64,000 nucleotides of DNA, from assembly GCF_000313135.1 (NCBI RefSeq), contig NW_004457702.1:922001-986000 (forward strand). The letters are read 5' to 3'. The first letter of the stretch is position 1, and every line of letters starts with the position of its first letter. The stretch is from Acanthamoeba castellanii str. Neff (lineage: Eukaryota > Discosea > Longamoebia > Acanthamoebidae). The notes under the pieces were generated by a model that saw nothing but the letters and a program-made list of their open reading frames with translations, had not been told where the DNA came from and did no database searches. Position numbers and translations under genes: made by a program. This document shows, piece by piece, positions 1 to 12,863 of this stretch.

Positions 1-1967
1 TACGTGGCCAAGGAGGGACAGCATTTTGAGGTATTTCCCCGCGCGTGCGCTCTTTGGGCAACACTGAGCAAAGAGCGTGCGCTGATCTCACCGAGCTCGG
101 TGACGCCTTGCTCATTCTTCTTCTTCTTCTTCTTCGTTGCTTTGCCATGTCAGCAACTCATCGTCGAGCGCGAGAAGGGAAACGCCAAGTTCCACTTCCT
201 GGTTCAGACCGATTCGCCGGACCACATCTACTACCGATGGCGAACCTTTTCTCTCATGCACGGCGACACCATGGAGATGTGGAGGACCGAGCCCTTCCAG
301 GTTCGTTTCCACTGTGTGTGTGTGTCGTGTGTCGCGTGTGTCGGGAGTGGGCAACCACTCATTGGTCCATTTTCCCCTCTTTGTGTCGTTGTTCAGATGT
401 TCCCGGGCGGACCGTTCTGGTTTCCGCCTCCACCCCCGGGCAAGGAGTCGGCGCAGGTGGGCAGTGGTGCGCCCGGCGCGCCGCATCTACCGCAGCAGCT
501 GCAGCCACAACCTCAGCCAAAGGTGGTAATCTCGTCGGTGTCGAGCCCCGCGGAGGAGCGCAGAGAGAAGCGAGGCCGAAGCCGCAGCCCCAGCCCGCGC
601 GCCAGAAGCCGAAGCCGTAACTACAGCAGATCGCCGAGCCCGCGCCGTAGCCGCAGCCGCAGTCGGCGAAGCCGAAGCCGGAGCAGGAGCCGCAGCTATT
701 CGAGAAGCCCAAGTCGGAGTCGCAGCCGCAGCCCTAGCCGAAGCAGGTCGCGGAGCAGGTCACGAAGCAGGAGCAGGTCAAGGTCAAGGTACCGCAAGCA
801 CACCACTCCACCGCGCCACACATGCGCAAATGCCTTACATTCCTTCCTTTCTCACTCTATCAACAACGCAGGCGCCATCGAGAAAGGAGCCGCGACCGAA
901 GCCCGAGCCGAGACGACGACCGATACCGCCGGCGATCGGCCAGCCGGGGCGACGAGCGAGCAAGCCTGCGCAACAGCAGAGACCGAGACCGAGACCGGGA
1001 CCGCAGCAGGGACAGGGAGAGGGAGAGGGATGCGGAGAGGGATCGGCGGCCGCGAAGCCGGGAGCGAGAGGGGCCGCAGGGCGCCACGGGCGCGTCGCGA
1101 ACAGTGCGCAAGGGCAAGGGCCTGACCGAGGAGCAGCGCGACGACTTTGAGGACCTGCTCCGCGGGCTCACCACGCACCGACAGCGCATCCGCGACGTCA
1201 TGGGCTTCGCCATCGACAACTCAGAGGCGGCGGGCGAGATCGTGCAGGTGCTCACCGAGGCGCTCACCCTCGACGAGACCCCCATCCCCACCAAGATCGC
1301 GCGCCTCTTCCTCGTCTCCGACATACTCCACAACTCCACCGCTGCCGTCCGCAACGCCCACGCCTATCGCTCACTGTACGTAAGCTTCGTTCTTTCTTTC
1401 TCTCTCTCTTTCCCTTTCTTTGTTTCTTTTATTGTTTTTCTCTCGTTCTCGTTCTCGCATTCGCTCTTGCTGATTTGGCGCGCCTCGAGCAGGTTTCAGA
1501 AACAGTTGCCAAACGTGTTCGAGAGCTTCAGCACGGCGCTGCGCAACGCGTCAGGGCGTATGTCGGCCGAGCAGCTGAAGGAGCAGGTGATGCGCGTCCT
1601 GCGCGTGTGGGAAGCCTGGAGCGTCTACCCGCAGCCATTCCTGACCACCCTCCACGTATGTACAACACCAGCGTTAGAGAAATACGCGACGCAACGAACT
1701 CACCGCACGACACACGCCACAGGAAACCTTTCTTCGGCCGGCGCCGCAGGAAGAGGAGGAGCGCGCCAAGGTGCGCGAAGGTGGCGTGGAAGACGTTGAC
1801 GAAGAGGACATCGACGGTATCCCGCGTACGCCTGCCCTTCTTCTTGCCATGCATGCAGTCACAACGATCCAGCGCTGACAGTCCGTGTGTGTGTGTGTGT
1901 CTGTTCTGCGTGGTCAGTCACCGAGGAAGAGTACAGATTGGCCATTGAGCAACAGCAGCATGCATGA
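1..1967 (+). CDS. U2SURP: U2 snRNP-associated SURP protein (U2SURP/SR140), 5' truncated
   Basis: Spliceosomal protein that works with the U2 snRNP in the nucleus. The 5' end, including the expected RRM, lies outside the window. Inferred exons: 1-30, 154-300, 397-788, 872-1375, 1493-1655, 1723-1825, 1918-1967, giving 462 visible residues and a TGA stop. Seen in order: a SURP domain (starts VAKEGQHFE, ends in HIYYRWRTFSLMHGD), a long SR/RS tract of about 150 residues, then a CID domain (GLTEEQRDDFEDLLRGL, ARLFLVSDILHNS, VWEAWSVYPQPFL). The tail is acidic with EEDIDGIPLTEEEYRLA. SURP and CID both fit remembered U2SURP/plant RRC1 sequences closely. Odd: the RS tract sits between SURP and CID, whereas known family members carry it at the C-terminus. 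The tail after the CID is very short. Confidence 0.9.
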
Positions 1968-2505
1968 GTGGGTTGTCCATTGCTCCTTTTATCTCTCTCT
2001 CTCTCTCTCTCTCTCGCCTTCGTCGTGCAAACCATCCGAGAGCATGTTCGGCCTTGCATCACAACCAGACAGAACTGGATAAGATCACTACGCCACAGTA
2101 CCGGATTTGATGTCGACAGATAGGAAGAGAAAAAAGAGAAGGGAAAAAGAAATACACGAGCTAGTGGCATCACGAAACTCATCAGTTGGAGCTTTTTTTA
2201 TATCTGGAGGTGATCACGATCTGATCCCCATCAACCTTCATCTTCACCATCAGAGGCCGCGGCGAGCTACGTTTTTTGGCAGGGGTGCCAAGATTTCATT
2301 CTGCACGCAGTATTGCGCCCCTACCAACGGAACAATGTCGTCCAGCGGCAACTATCTGAGTTCATTCGATTTCGCCTACCTCTTCTGCTTCCTGTATAGA
2401 ACAGCAGCCGGCTCCGCCCTCTTCCTCTCATCATCTGCTTCCTCCTTCCCGATCTGGGGCTCATCTTCTTCGCGATTCGTACCATCTTCGTTTCCATCTC
2501 CGTCA

Positions 2506-5221
2506 ATGGCCTCCCTATCTGCCAGCAGCCGCCTCATGCTCTCGCGCTGCTTCTGCCTCTTCTCCCTCTTCATCGCCCTGCTCGTGCTCACGTCCCCTGC
2601 AGCGGGACAGCAGCAACTGCCTCAGCCCCAGCCCCAGCCGCAACAGCAGGAGGGGGTCCTCCAGCCCGTTAATGAGATCAATCTCATCTGGTGGGGTACG
2701 TCCGCACAGCGCCCCTCCTCCCTCCTCTCCCTTCCCCTTCCCCCTCGCTTTTCATTCTTGACCTTCTACTTCTTGTTCCCTTCTTATTTATTTTCATTGA
2801 TTTATTGATTTATTAAATTTAATTTTTATTTTAATAAGCTATAATAACTCCTGCTCTACTGTGTTCTTAGAATGCACTGTGCAACTACCTCTTTGCCCCA
2901 CTCCTTATTTCTCTCTTCTCCCCATCTATCTTTTTTTTCCAGCTCTGCCAAAGGTGTTCCTGAAATATTCTTATTTATCACTTATCACCCTTTCCATTTT
3001 AGTTCTCTATTATTTATTATTTTTATTTGTGCTCGTTTGTGCTCTGCCCTGCTCGTGGTCAACGCGTTGATGGTGGGTTGTGGTGATCACCATCAATTGA
3101 TGATACAGAGCCCGAGGGCGACAAGGACAATGGCAGCGCTGGCGGGGTGGCGGGTGCCGGGAGAGGAGCGGCCGGGGACTACCACGACCACTTCGTGCGG
3201 AGCGATGAGTCGCGAGCTCCCGCGCCACAGTCCGGCCAGCGCAAGATCACGCATGTACCTGCCAGCTCCCGCAGTGCCGACGAGTACGAGTTCGTCCCCG
3301 AAAGGTGCACACCCACCCTACCCTTTTCGTCGTGTGCTGTGTGTTGTGTGTTGTCGTACGAGGCGTGTGCGCACACGCTGCATGTCCAGTAGTGCATTGG
3401 GCGGTGGAACGTCTGGTCGTGTCATTGACTCGGAGTGTTGTGCGTGTGCGTGTGCGCTTCAGTCGAAGGGTGGTTCGCAAGGGCGACCACGCTGGCGACG
3501 CGGAGGGGACGCTCATGAGCGCCGGGGCCAGCACCGTGATGACCCTGCCCCAGCTCGTCATCGTGCCGCCATTCCTGGACTTCAAGGAGAGGTACCACTC
3601 CACCCTCAAGGAGCTCCTTGTGCTTCCTCTCTTGTGCTCGAACTCCGCTTCTTCATTAATTACGCACGAGGTCAGACTTTCTGTGTGTAATCTCCGTAAT
3701 TTCTTCTTCCACCGTTGCTATTATTCAAAACAGATATCTGTTTATTTTTATTTATTTATTTTACTTATTTGTGACGTTGATGTGTGCAGAGCACTATGCA
3801 TGCCCGCTGTGGAAGCGGTCAGCATTATCAACACCTCGGAGCAGGAGGAGTTGCACCTCTTCTCGATATCTACGGACAGCGTGCACTTCCACTCCTCCTT
3901 CTTCAAGCAGTCGGTTCGTCCCCTCGCGCCTCACTTTGTGAATGGGCATGTAACGCCGGCAACGTTGGTTGTGGCGTACCACTGGGACGGCCGTTGCTAA
4001 CACGCTTTGAACGCTCCCGCGCAACAGGTGATACCTCCGCTGGGCAACACCACCGTTTCCATCGTCTTCTTGCCGAGGACCGTGGGACCCGTGGAGAACC
4101 AACTCGTCGTGCAGACCTCCGTTGGCCATCTGGTCTATCAGGTGCTACTCTGATTATTTATGTTATTATTTCTATTTATTCATTTATTATTATTAATTTA
4201 CTGATTTATCTCTTTGTTGCGCCGTACCAGGTGTACGGGCAGGGCATCCTCAACCCGTACCGACTGCAGCCCTTCGTAGGAGCGAAGGTGCCCGCGGACG
4301 TGACCTACCGGCCACCGATCGAGATCTACAACCCGCACGACACCCCGCTCCACGTGACGGAGATCTTCACCTCGGGCGGGTTCCTCCACCTCACCCTGCC
4401 ACCAGGGACCGAGGGCGAAGACACCGGGCAGCTCTGGGTACGTCTGACGACCACTCCATGTGCGTGCGTCTTAAGTGCTCTTCTGAGAGCCTGCTGGTCT
4501 AACGACACGACACGACACGACACGACACGACCAACGACACACGCAGACCATCGAACCGCACCAGAAGAAGAAGATCATTAACCTGGCCTTCATGTCGCAA
4601 CAGCCCGGCAAGTACACGGGCTTCGTGAACATCAAGTCGGACAAGGACAACATGATCCTTCACGTGGACGTCATGGTGGTCAAGGGCGGCCTGCACCGAA
4701 CGCCAGAGGAGATCGACTTTGCCACTCTCGTGTCGCCGACCGACAAGCGAACGGCGTCGCTGCTCCTCCTCAACTCGGGCTCGGCCCCGGTGCAGGTCTC
4801 CGAGATCTACCCGCTCACGCCCGACCCGCAGCTCTTCGTCAACTTCACGCGGGCGGTCATCCCTCCCGAGTCGGTTCGCTCTCCGCTCATTCCACCTCCA
4901 TCAACGTGGTGGCGCTGACATTCCACAAATTGTCGGAATGAACGTGTGTTTCGCAGGAGGTGGAGATTGCGTCGTTCACCTACACTGGACGATCGGAGGG
5001 TCAGTTCAACGGCAAGGTACGGCACACTAGGCTGGCCTTGTGTGACCACCGGGGTTCGCACTGACGTGTGTGTTCTTCTCGATGCAGCTTCTGCTGCGAA
5101 CGAATGACAGTAATCCGGCCAACGCCCGGATGGAGATTCCCTACAAGGCCCGCGTATTGCATGGGTACGTACAGTAACCATTGACAACAGCTTGCAGAGT
5201 CCGTGCCTTGTTTGACTGAGT

Positions 5222-5289
<68 letters not shown>

Positions 5290-8200
5290 TTGCAGGTCAC
5301 TCGGCTACCTGCCGCTCAACACCACGTTCGCGGTGGGCGCGCCCCCGTTTCAGCCCGTGGTGCAGAGCATCGTCTTCACCAACAAGTTCAACGTCCCGCT
5401 GACCATCTTCTCAGCCGAGCTCGATGATCCGCACTTTGAAGTCGTCAAGTTCGCCAGCGGCCTCACCGCCCAGCCGGGCGCCACATGGCCGCCGATCACC
5501 ATCCGCTTCCTGGCCAACCGGACCGACATGATGTACGCGACCGAGCTCGCGCTGGCCACCAACGTGTCGGTCCTGCGCGTGCCGCTCCACTGCTACCACG
5601 GCCACCTGTCCTACTCTGTGCTCGACACGACCGAGCCCACCGGGGTACGCACCTGGCGCCATACCATACCACACCATACAGCTCGAGGGGGGCTCAGCGT
5701 CTGACGCGGCTGCTGCTCCCCGCACCACACAGACGCTGACGCAGGTGATCGATTTCGACGTGCTGGGAGTCAACGAGATCCGCACGCGGACCATCAACCT
5801 GACCAACTCGAACCCGGTCAAGGTGGACATCAATTGGATGGAGACTGACGTGGAGGGGCTCGTCATCAAACTGGACAGCGTGTGGAACTCGCACGGCTAT
5901 GCCACGTCGGGCCGGCTCCTCGAGGCCAACAAGCAGAAGTCGGCCACCGACAGCAGAGCGTACGTCGTCGCCAGCTGCCTCCACTTCGTGTTGTTTTTAT
6001 TATTATTATTTTGGAATTTATTTTGTTTTTCTCACTTGTACTGTGCGCTTCAGTGACGATGCGCCGTTTCTCGTGCTGGAGCCCGGCAACAGTGCCATCT
6101 TCACCGTTGAATTGTCGAGTTCGATGTACGCTCACACGCACCACCGCACACACGCACATTCGCCGCATTTTGCACTGCCGCACGAACGCACGCGCTAATG
6201 CAGTCAACACGAACCATCACAGCGAGGAACAGCGGGAGGGTTCGATCACGTTTCATACGGCGTTCGAGGACCTGCAGATGGTGGTGCGATACCACGCCAT
6301 CAAGGGCAGCCTCACCATCGCCCCGTCCATCATCCAGTTCGACACCCCGGCATTCCCCGGCCGCCTGCTCAACAAGGCCATCACCGCCAAGTCCACCTAC
6401 AGGTTCCCTCCCTACACACAATTTGTGTGGCAATCAATCAACGGCTCATTTCGTTTCTTTTCTTTTCTTTTCTTTTCAACTAGTCGGCCGATCCACATCT
6501 CGTCCATCACGTCGTCCGATGCGCGGCTGATCCCGCTGCTCAGCAATACCACCCTGGAGCCCAACCATCGCTCCCAGATTGGGTACGCCACCTCTCTTCT
6601 TCTTCCTCTTCTTCTATGAAGTGTTGTGTGGTGCATGATGTTGACCATACTTGGAATTCTTCGTAATTGCAGCTTTGTCCTGTTTGACGCCTCGAAGGGT
6701 CCGTTGGACGACAACTACCTGGTGGAGCCCTCGATGACGGCGCAGGCCGCCCTCTCGCGACCCGGCGAGCCCCTGACCAAGCGCGACATTCAGGCCCACC
6801 AGCGGGTACCACTCGCTTTTTTCACTCGATTGCGAATTCATTTCGGAATGAGTTTCAAATTTTGGTTTCGGTCTCTCACAAACTTACGCGTGCTGACAGA
6901 GGGCGCACGCGTGGAAGCGGATGGAGGACGAGGGGAACACGGAGATCCGGGGCACGCTCACCGTCAACACGGACGTGGTGATGGGCTACACGCTGGCCGT
7001 GCGCGCCTCGCTCGCGATGCCCGTCGTGCCGCAGACGCGGTCGCTCGACTTTGCCCTCACCCAGGTGGGCGCGCGAGTGGGCCAGGTCGTGCCGGTGCAC
7101 AACCCCTCCGACCACGCCATCTCCGTGCAGATCCTTCCCTTCACTTCCGAGGTTCGTTCCGTTTACACGCACACGCACACGCACACGATACTAACGTTTT
7201 GCTGTTCAGGAGGAAGTGGACCCTCTGCTGCCGTGGTATCCGGGCGCCTCTTCGTTTTACCTGCCGCCCGAGTCCCTCGGGCTCCACTCCCTCGCTCCCC
7301 ACGCAACCGTACATCCCGCCCTTCCCTTACACCACGACGACGACGCTCACCTCGCTCGCTCGCAGGCCGATCTGGGTCCGGTCTTCTTCGCCCCGCATTC
7401 GCTGGAACACGTGAACGCCACCCTGTACATAAAAAACAACCTCACGATCCTCGACTCGGTCGAACTCACCGGCCAAGGTGGTTCCGGACGATTGCTCTTC
7501 GAGGTAAGGATCCAGCCCATCTCAAGACACGACACACACATCACCACACACACACACACACACACACCAACACCCAACACGACGTCATTCAAAACAACTC
7601 GGCAGGAATCTGGCGACGAGGTGGGCGAATTGCTGTTTCAAGTTGATCGGGCGCACCTCCTGCACTGCACCTCCAATGGTTCACTCTCCCACCACTGTTG
7701 ATTTTATATTAATATTTCGAAAATGTGTGTGGTATGCGCTGGAGTACTGAACCCATCGCTCGGTGGCTTGCCTCCCCCAACCCTCCGCCACAGATCCTGG
7801 ACATTCCAAGAAGGAGGTGGTGCTGACCAAGGTGTTCCGCGCGGTCAACAAGGGCAATCTCCCGGTGGATGTTCGCTCGCTGGCAATCAACGGACGCAAA
7901 TGGTACCATTCACCGCCGCACACGCACACGCACCGCCGCACACGACTTACTTCGGTGTGCACGCGGGGTAGTGAGGGCTATGGCTTTGCGGTGGAGGACT
8001 GCGAGGCGTTCCTGTTGGGTCCGGGCGAGGTGCGCGACGTGCGGATCGCGTTCCGACCGGACTTCTCGTCGTCGATGGTCAAGCGGGACCTCCTCATTGC
8101 CACCTCGCAGGGAGTGCACTCGTTCCCGCTCGTGGCCACCCTCCCCTACGACCTCCTCCCGCTTTGCGTCGACTCCCAGCCGCAGGGTACCGTGTCGTGT

Positions 8201-11200
8201 GTTGTGTGTCGTGTCGCGTGTCGTGTGTGTCGTGTCGTGTGCTCATGAGGATTCTCGCAGGCGATCTGGAGGAGACGGTGAAGAACACGGTGAAGGGGTT
8301 CATGCTGCTGGTGTTCGCGATGATGTCACTCGTGCTGGCCAAGGAGTACTTCCCGCGTAACAAGCGCGGCTCGCGCGTCAGTTCGCGGTCCAAGAAGCCC
8401 AAGGACAAGAAGGCCAAGTTCAGCGATCCTGAACCAGGTCCGTGGCCCAATCTTCCCCTCGCCTTTTTGTATTATCTCTTGATGTTGATTGGTTGCGTGG
8501 TTGGTTGGTTGTGCTGACGCGCAATTGTTGTGGTTGCATGCAACAGACCTTAAGGAGAATCAGACGACCATCGAGCTGTCTACGGTGGCGCCACGAGGCA
8601 AGAAGCTGCCGATGCCGTTGTCCATGGGCGTGTCCGAGTTTGAGCGGTTGCTCGAGATCGAGTTTGCCCAGCACCGCCAGCACGAGAAGGACGAGGCCGA
8701 GGCCGCGGCCGCCGCCTCCGCTGTCGACAACCACAAGGCTGACGTCAGTACAGCGCCTGCTGTCGACAGCAGCAGCAGCAACGGTGTCGACAGAGGTGCC
8801 AACAACCACGGCAGCCGCGCCAGCTCGGCTGCCTCTGCTGGAGGAAACGCAGGAAAGTCAAGCGATCGGCACTCGCTCCACGTCAGCAGGGAGAAGGGCA
8901 TTTCGGGCACTGCCGCCGCCGCCACTGAGGCGCCGTCGGCAAGCCGCGGCGCGGGTGGTGGTGTTGTGCGGAGGCGCAGCGAGTCGAATCCGACACCGCC
9001 GCCACCCGAGGTGATGACCGTCTCGCCCGCCGGGCCGCAGCCGCGCTCTACGGGTCCTGCCGCGGGTTCGTCGGGCGAGCGTCGGCTGAGCCAGCGCGGC
9101 ACGGCCGCGACGGCGACCACAGCCACCACGTCGCCGCCCCCGCAGCGCTCGGCCTCGCTGGCCTCCCTCCCGCCCCTCATTCCCATGAACGGCAGCGACT
9201 CGACCCCGGCGGCGGCCGCGGCTTCGGCGACGGCCAGAGACGACGTGGGCGCGGCGACCTTCAGCCTCAGACGCAGCCGCGGCGCTGCCGTTGCCGAGGC
9301 CGAGAAGCTGGCGAAGACCAGTGGCGGTTCCGCAGTCGACAAGAAAGTCGGAGGCAAGGCCCAGCTGCCACCGCAGCCGACGCCGACGCCGCAGCCGCAG
9401 CCGCAGCAGTTGCCGCAGCGCGCCGGCGGTGTCGGCAAGAAAGACGACCGAGGCAAGGCCGAGGCCCTGGACAAGGCCCGGCGCGACCGAGACCTCGACA
9501 AAGACAACAAGGAGAAGGAAAAGGAGAAAGAGAAGGAAAAGGAGCGACGCGAGCGGGACCGCAGGGAGCGTGAGGAGCGCCTGCGGCGCGAGAGGGAGAA
9601 GCGTGAGAAGGAGGAGCGCGAGCGGCGCGAGGCCAATCGGCGCAAGCAGCTGCAGCTCCAGCAACAGCAGCAGATGCTGATGCTGGAGGCCGAGAAGGAG
9701 AACCAGCGGAGGGAGCGCGAGCGCGAGGACCGCGAACGGAAGGACCGCGACCGCAAGAAGTGTGCGGCCGACGAGGCCGAGCGCCTGGCGCGCGAGCGCG
9801 AGAAGGAGCGCGAACGCGAACGCATGCTCGCGCTCAACCGCGCTCGCGCCGAAGAGCGGAAGAAGGCCGCCGCTGAGAAGCGCGTACCTATTCCCTTTCG
9901 CGTGTTGTGTGTATCGTGTGCGGTGGGGCGTGTGCGTGTGCGGTGTTGCGTGTGTGTCGTGCGATTTGTTAACGTCAAGTGCGCGCAGGAGGCCGCCACG
10001 ACTGCAACCAACGTCGCCACGGGCGGCAACGACGACGAAGGCATGGGCGACTGGGTGATCCTCAACAAGACCGGCGACGCCACCAAGTCTCAGCAGCAGC
10101 AGCAGCAGCAGCTCGAGCGCAGCAGCGGCATCGCCGGCATGAACGCGAGCGGCGATGAGCGGCACGCCCAGCGCAGCCTGTCGGTGGGCGGCTATAGCAG
10201 CGGACAGCCGCGGGACGACGTCGTGCCACGCAAGGACCGGGCCAGCACCGCCACCAAGCCGCCGCCGGGCGTGATCGGCAGCCGCAAGGGGCTGACCGCG
10301 TCTATGCCAGCCACGGCCAGCGCCGACATCCTGCCCACCCAGCGCACTGCGACCACCTCTGCGGCGGCCGCTGTCGGCACCGGCAGCGTGTCCTCCTTAA
10401 CCGCGTTGCTGACGTCATCCGCGCCGGCCGTCCCCGTGAGCTCCGCCGCTCGGCCGCTCGTCAACCCGTGGGCCGATAACGACCAGGACTTTCATCGCCA
10501 CCACCATCATGCCAACGGTGACGACGAGGAGTACGGCCATCGCCACCATCACCACCACCATCACGGCGGCGGCGGCGGCGGCGGCGCCTCGTCGCTCTTT
10601 GCCGCGGGCGGCTTCGGACCGTTCGCTGTGGGCGCCGGCGCCGGCGGCAGCGGAGACTACTACCCTTCGACGGGCGAGCCGATCAGCGCGGCTTCGATCT
10701 TTGCGCCCCAGACCGGACCCTTCTCGGCCTTCTCCACCTCCGCGGCCGCGCATACGTGGGGCGCACCCGCCGCGCACCACCCGCACCACCACAGCGGAGC
10801 CGCCGCGCTGCCCGTCGTGTCTTCGCTCTTCTCGCTGCCAGCGCCGCTCGTGCCGTCGCCGCCGGCGTCGTCATCGTCTTCGTCTTCGGTGTCGGCGCCG
10901 ACCCAGGTGCCCAGCGGGCGACCCGCCAAGCGTCCGCTGCGGTCGCCGCCCGGGCTCAGCTCGCCGCCCATCGCCATCCACGACCCGAGCGCCGCCCAGC
11001 CGCAGCAGGAGCGACGCCTGCGGCCCTACTACGATGAGCTCGACGGCGGCCTCGAGTACGACAACAACGGCCTCGATGGCGCCCTGGAGGGCGACGATGC
11101 CGAGGGGCTCGACATGGACGGCGGCGGCGACAACTACGACCCGTTCCTGTCGCCGTCGGCTTCGTTCTTTTCGTCGGGCGGCATGGCCTCGCATGGCTCG

Positions 11201-11821
11201 CCGTCGTCTTCGTTCTTTTCCTTCGCCGGCGCGGGCCTTTCGTCGTCGCCCACCTCGTCGCCTTCGCTCGAGCCCGCCTCCACCCCCTCCTACGACCTCT
11301 TCGCCTCCCACCCGCTCGGCTTCGGCCGCCGCCCCCCGACCTCCGCCAGCGACGTCGCCGCCTCGTCGTCGTCGTCGGCCGCCACTTCGCTCGCGTCGGC
11401 CCTGTCAGGCTCGGCCGCCGTCGGGTCCCAGCCGACCAGCGCGCAGCAGACCCTGCGGCAGCAGCAGCAGATGAACCGGAAGGAGTCCTACGATTCGTAC
11501 TTTGCGGCGTTCGACGTGGCGCCGCTCGCGCCGCACCACCACCAGCGCCACGGCCACGGGCTGCACCACCACCAGCACTCGGGCACGCTGATGACCATCA
11601 ACAGCATGCACATGGCGGTGGCGGCTGATCTGGACGGCGAGGAGCTGAGCCTGGACTCGTACGATTCGCGGTCGTCGTCGATCGACTCGCTGGCCACCAA
11701 CCCCGACTCGCTGTCGTTCGACCTCATCGACGAGAGGGACCACCACCACCATCATCACCCCGGCGCCTACTACCACGACGTCGACAACGACGATGACGAG
11801 GAGGACACCACCTTCCCCTAA
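2506..11821 (+). CDS. TMEM131-like type I ER membrane protein with long disordered cytosolic tail
   Basis: TMEM131 family proteins help assemble and export secretory cargo from the ER: PapD-like luminal domains hold the cargo and the cytosolic tail binds TRAPP. Inferred exons (24): 2506-2695, 3109-3304, 3463-3591, 3790-3913, 4028-4141, 4231-4437, 4547-4873, 4957-5016, 5088-5164, 5296-5644, 5733-5959, 6054-6118, 6204-6402, 6484-6582, 6673-6805, 6900-7151, 7210-7308, 7366-7503, 7606-7678, 7794-7902, 7972-8186, 8261-8437, 8547-9883, 9989-11821; 2242 residues. The ATG at 2506 is chosen because it opens a signal peptide (FCLFSLFIALLVLTSPAAG). The luminal part aligns throughout with animal TMEM131, for example GNTTVSIVFLPRTVGPVEN, GILNPYRLQPFVGAKVP and CEGYGFAVEDCEAF. 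One TM segment follows (GFMLLVFAMMSLVLA near 8300). The roughly 1090-residue tail is Ala/Ser/Gly-rich, with an Arg/Glu-rich stretch, poly-Gln and poly-His. The 57-bp segment 7309-7365 is in frame and might be retained. Confidence 0.88.
2696..3108 (+). other. Long AT-rich first intron of the TMEM131-like gene
   Basis: This 413-bp intron follows the signal-peptide exon. It is far more AT-rich than the neighbouring exons, with TTATTTATT runs. I see no gene in it. The donor is GTACGT and the acceptor GATACAG. Confidence 0.6.
5225..5287. repeat. (CA)n microsatellite in an intron of the TMEM131-like gene
   Basis: About 63 bp of nearly pure CA dinucleotide repeat lies just before the acceptor GATTGCAG at 5295. 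Similar repeats fill many introns of this window, on either strand. Confidence 0.95.
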
Positions 11822-11991
11822 GGGTCAGCAACTCGCCTAACCACCAAGACCAAGCTACAGACCACCAGCCAACAACTTCATCATCTCGCTTTACTTTTAT
11901 CTTCTCTCTCTTCGATTTGTGGATTTTGTGAATACTTCTGCTTCTTCTCTTCATGTTCTCTCGACTTCTTATTTATTGATTTGAAGCTACT

Positions 11992-12863
11992 TCAAATGAA
12001 CAAGGAGAAGAAGATGAAAGGAGACATGTCAACGACAAAGTCATGATCGTAGCCGGTGTTGGGTTCGCCCGGGTAGCCCATTGGGTTGGAAGCCACCAGC
12101 ACCTCGTGGCCTTCCCTGGGATGAAGCGTGTAGCGCACGGCGCGGTGCGTGTGGCCGTGGAGCCAGGCCACTACGGGCGGCGCTTTCATCATGCCCTCGA
12201 GGTCCGTCGCGAAGGCCGAGTTGAGCGGAGACCCCTCAAACTCGCCCGCCACGGACCGCATCGATGGCGCGTGGTGCGACAGCACCACCATCGGCAGGGC
12301 AGAGTCAGTGGCCATCTCCTGCTTGAGGAAGTGAACGGCGGCCTCGTGTAGAACGTTGGTGTAGTTGACCGTGACGGGGGCGTGGGTGCGGCCGCTGCCA
12401 GTAGGGTCGTATATGGCCATCTGGATGCGCGTGTAGTCGTTGATGCCCCGGGTCACGACCGTCTCACGTGCCCCTTGGGCACGTGAGACCACAAGGTCGT
12501 TCCCACATAGCGCACGCCCTCCACTTCAACAGCGGTATTGTCCAGAAAGTAGACGTTGTCGAAGGCGGCGCAGACGTCATCGATCTCCTCCGCCATGGCG
12601 CTGTGTGTGCGGCGTCGGTTGTAGTACTCGTGGTTGCCCGCCAGCACGAAGACGTGGTCGTAACGCAGGCTCATCAGGCCCAAGAAATCGCGGTACAAGG
12701 GGAGCCTGGGGCACCCAACGTCGCCCAGCAGGGCCATCTTGGAGGCCAGCACGGGAGGCAATTCGGGCATGGTCTTGCGTAGCTCGAGGTGCACATCAGA
12801 GAGGATCTGCAGACGCAGCACAGGGTCCGAAGGCGTCTCATCAGGCCCGTGGCTCCTGCTCAT
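11992..12863 (-). CDS. Calcineurin-like metallophosphoesterase, apparent frameshift
   Basis: Cytosolic-looking metal-dependent phosphoesterase of unknown substrate. The metal-binding signatures are present in order: LQILSDVHLE near the start, LLGDVG, LAGNHEYY, VVLSHHAPS and LHGHTH, which is complete for the superfamily. No signal peptide is seen. The start at 12863 gives MSRSHGPDETP; the stop is TGA at 11992. The N-terminal half (to TTLWSHVP) and C-terminal half (from ARETVVTRGINDY) lie in different frames and meet around 12475. One extra base in the run of G on the coding strand would join them. The join falls inside a 13-bp perfect inverted repeat, so an assembly or sequencing error is as likely as a real break. 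Too little sequence lies between the halves for a normal intron. It is convergent with the TMEM131-like gene. Confidence 0.75.
12461..12489. repeat. 13-bp perfect inverted repeat with 3-nt loop inside a coding exon
   Basis: GTCTCACGTGCCC, then CTT, then GGGCACGTGAGAC. The arms are exact reverse complements and each holds a CACGTG. The reading frame of the phosphoesterase breaks here. Confidence 0.95.

Noticed and set aside
9500..9880. Possible separate coiled-coil gene in the TMEM131-like tail
   Set aside because: The Arg/Glu-rich stretch continues in frame with the TMEM131-like exon and has no start or stop of its own. It was kept as part of that protein.
8560..10165. Long minus-strand frames opposite the TMEM131-like tail
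   Set aside because: Low-complexity Arg/Ser or Leu frames caused by GC-biased codons of the real gene; no domain.
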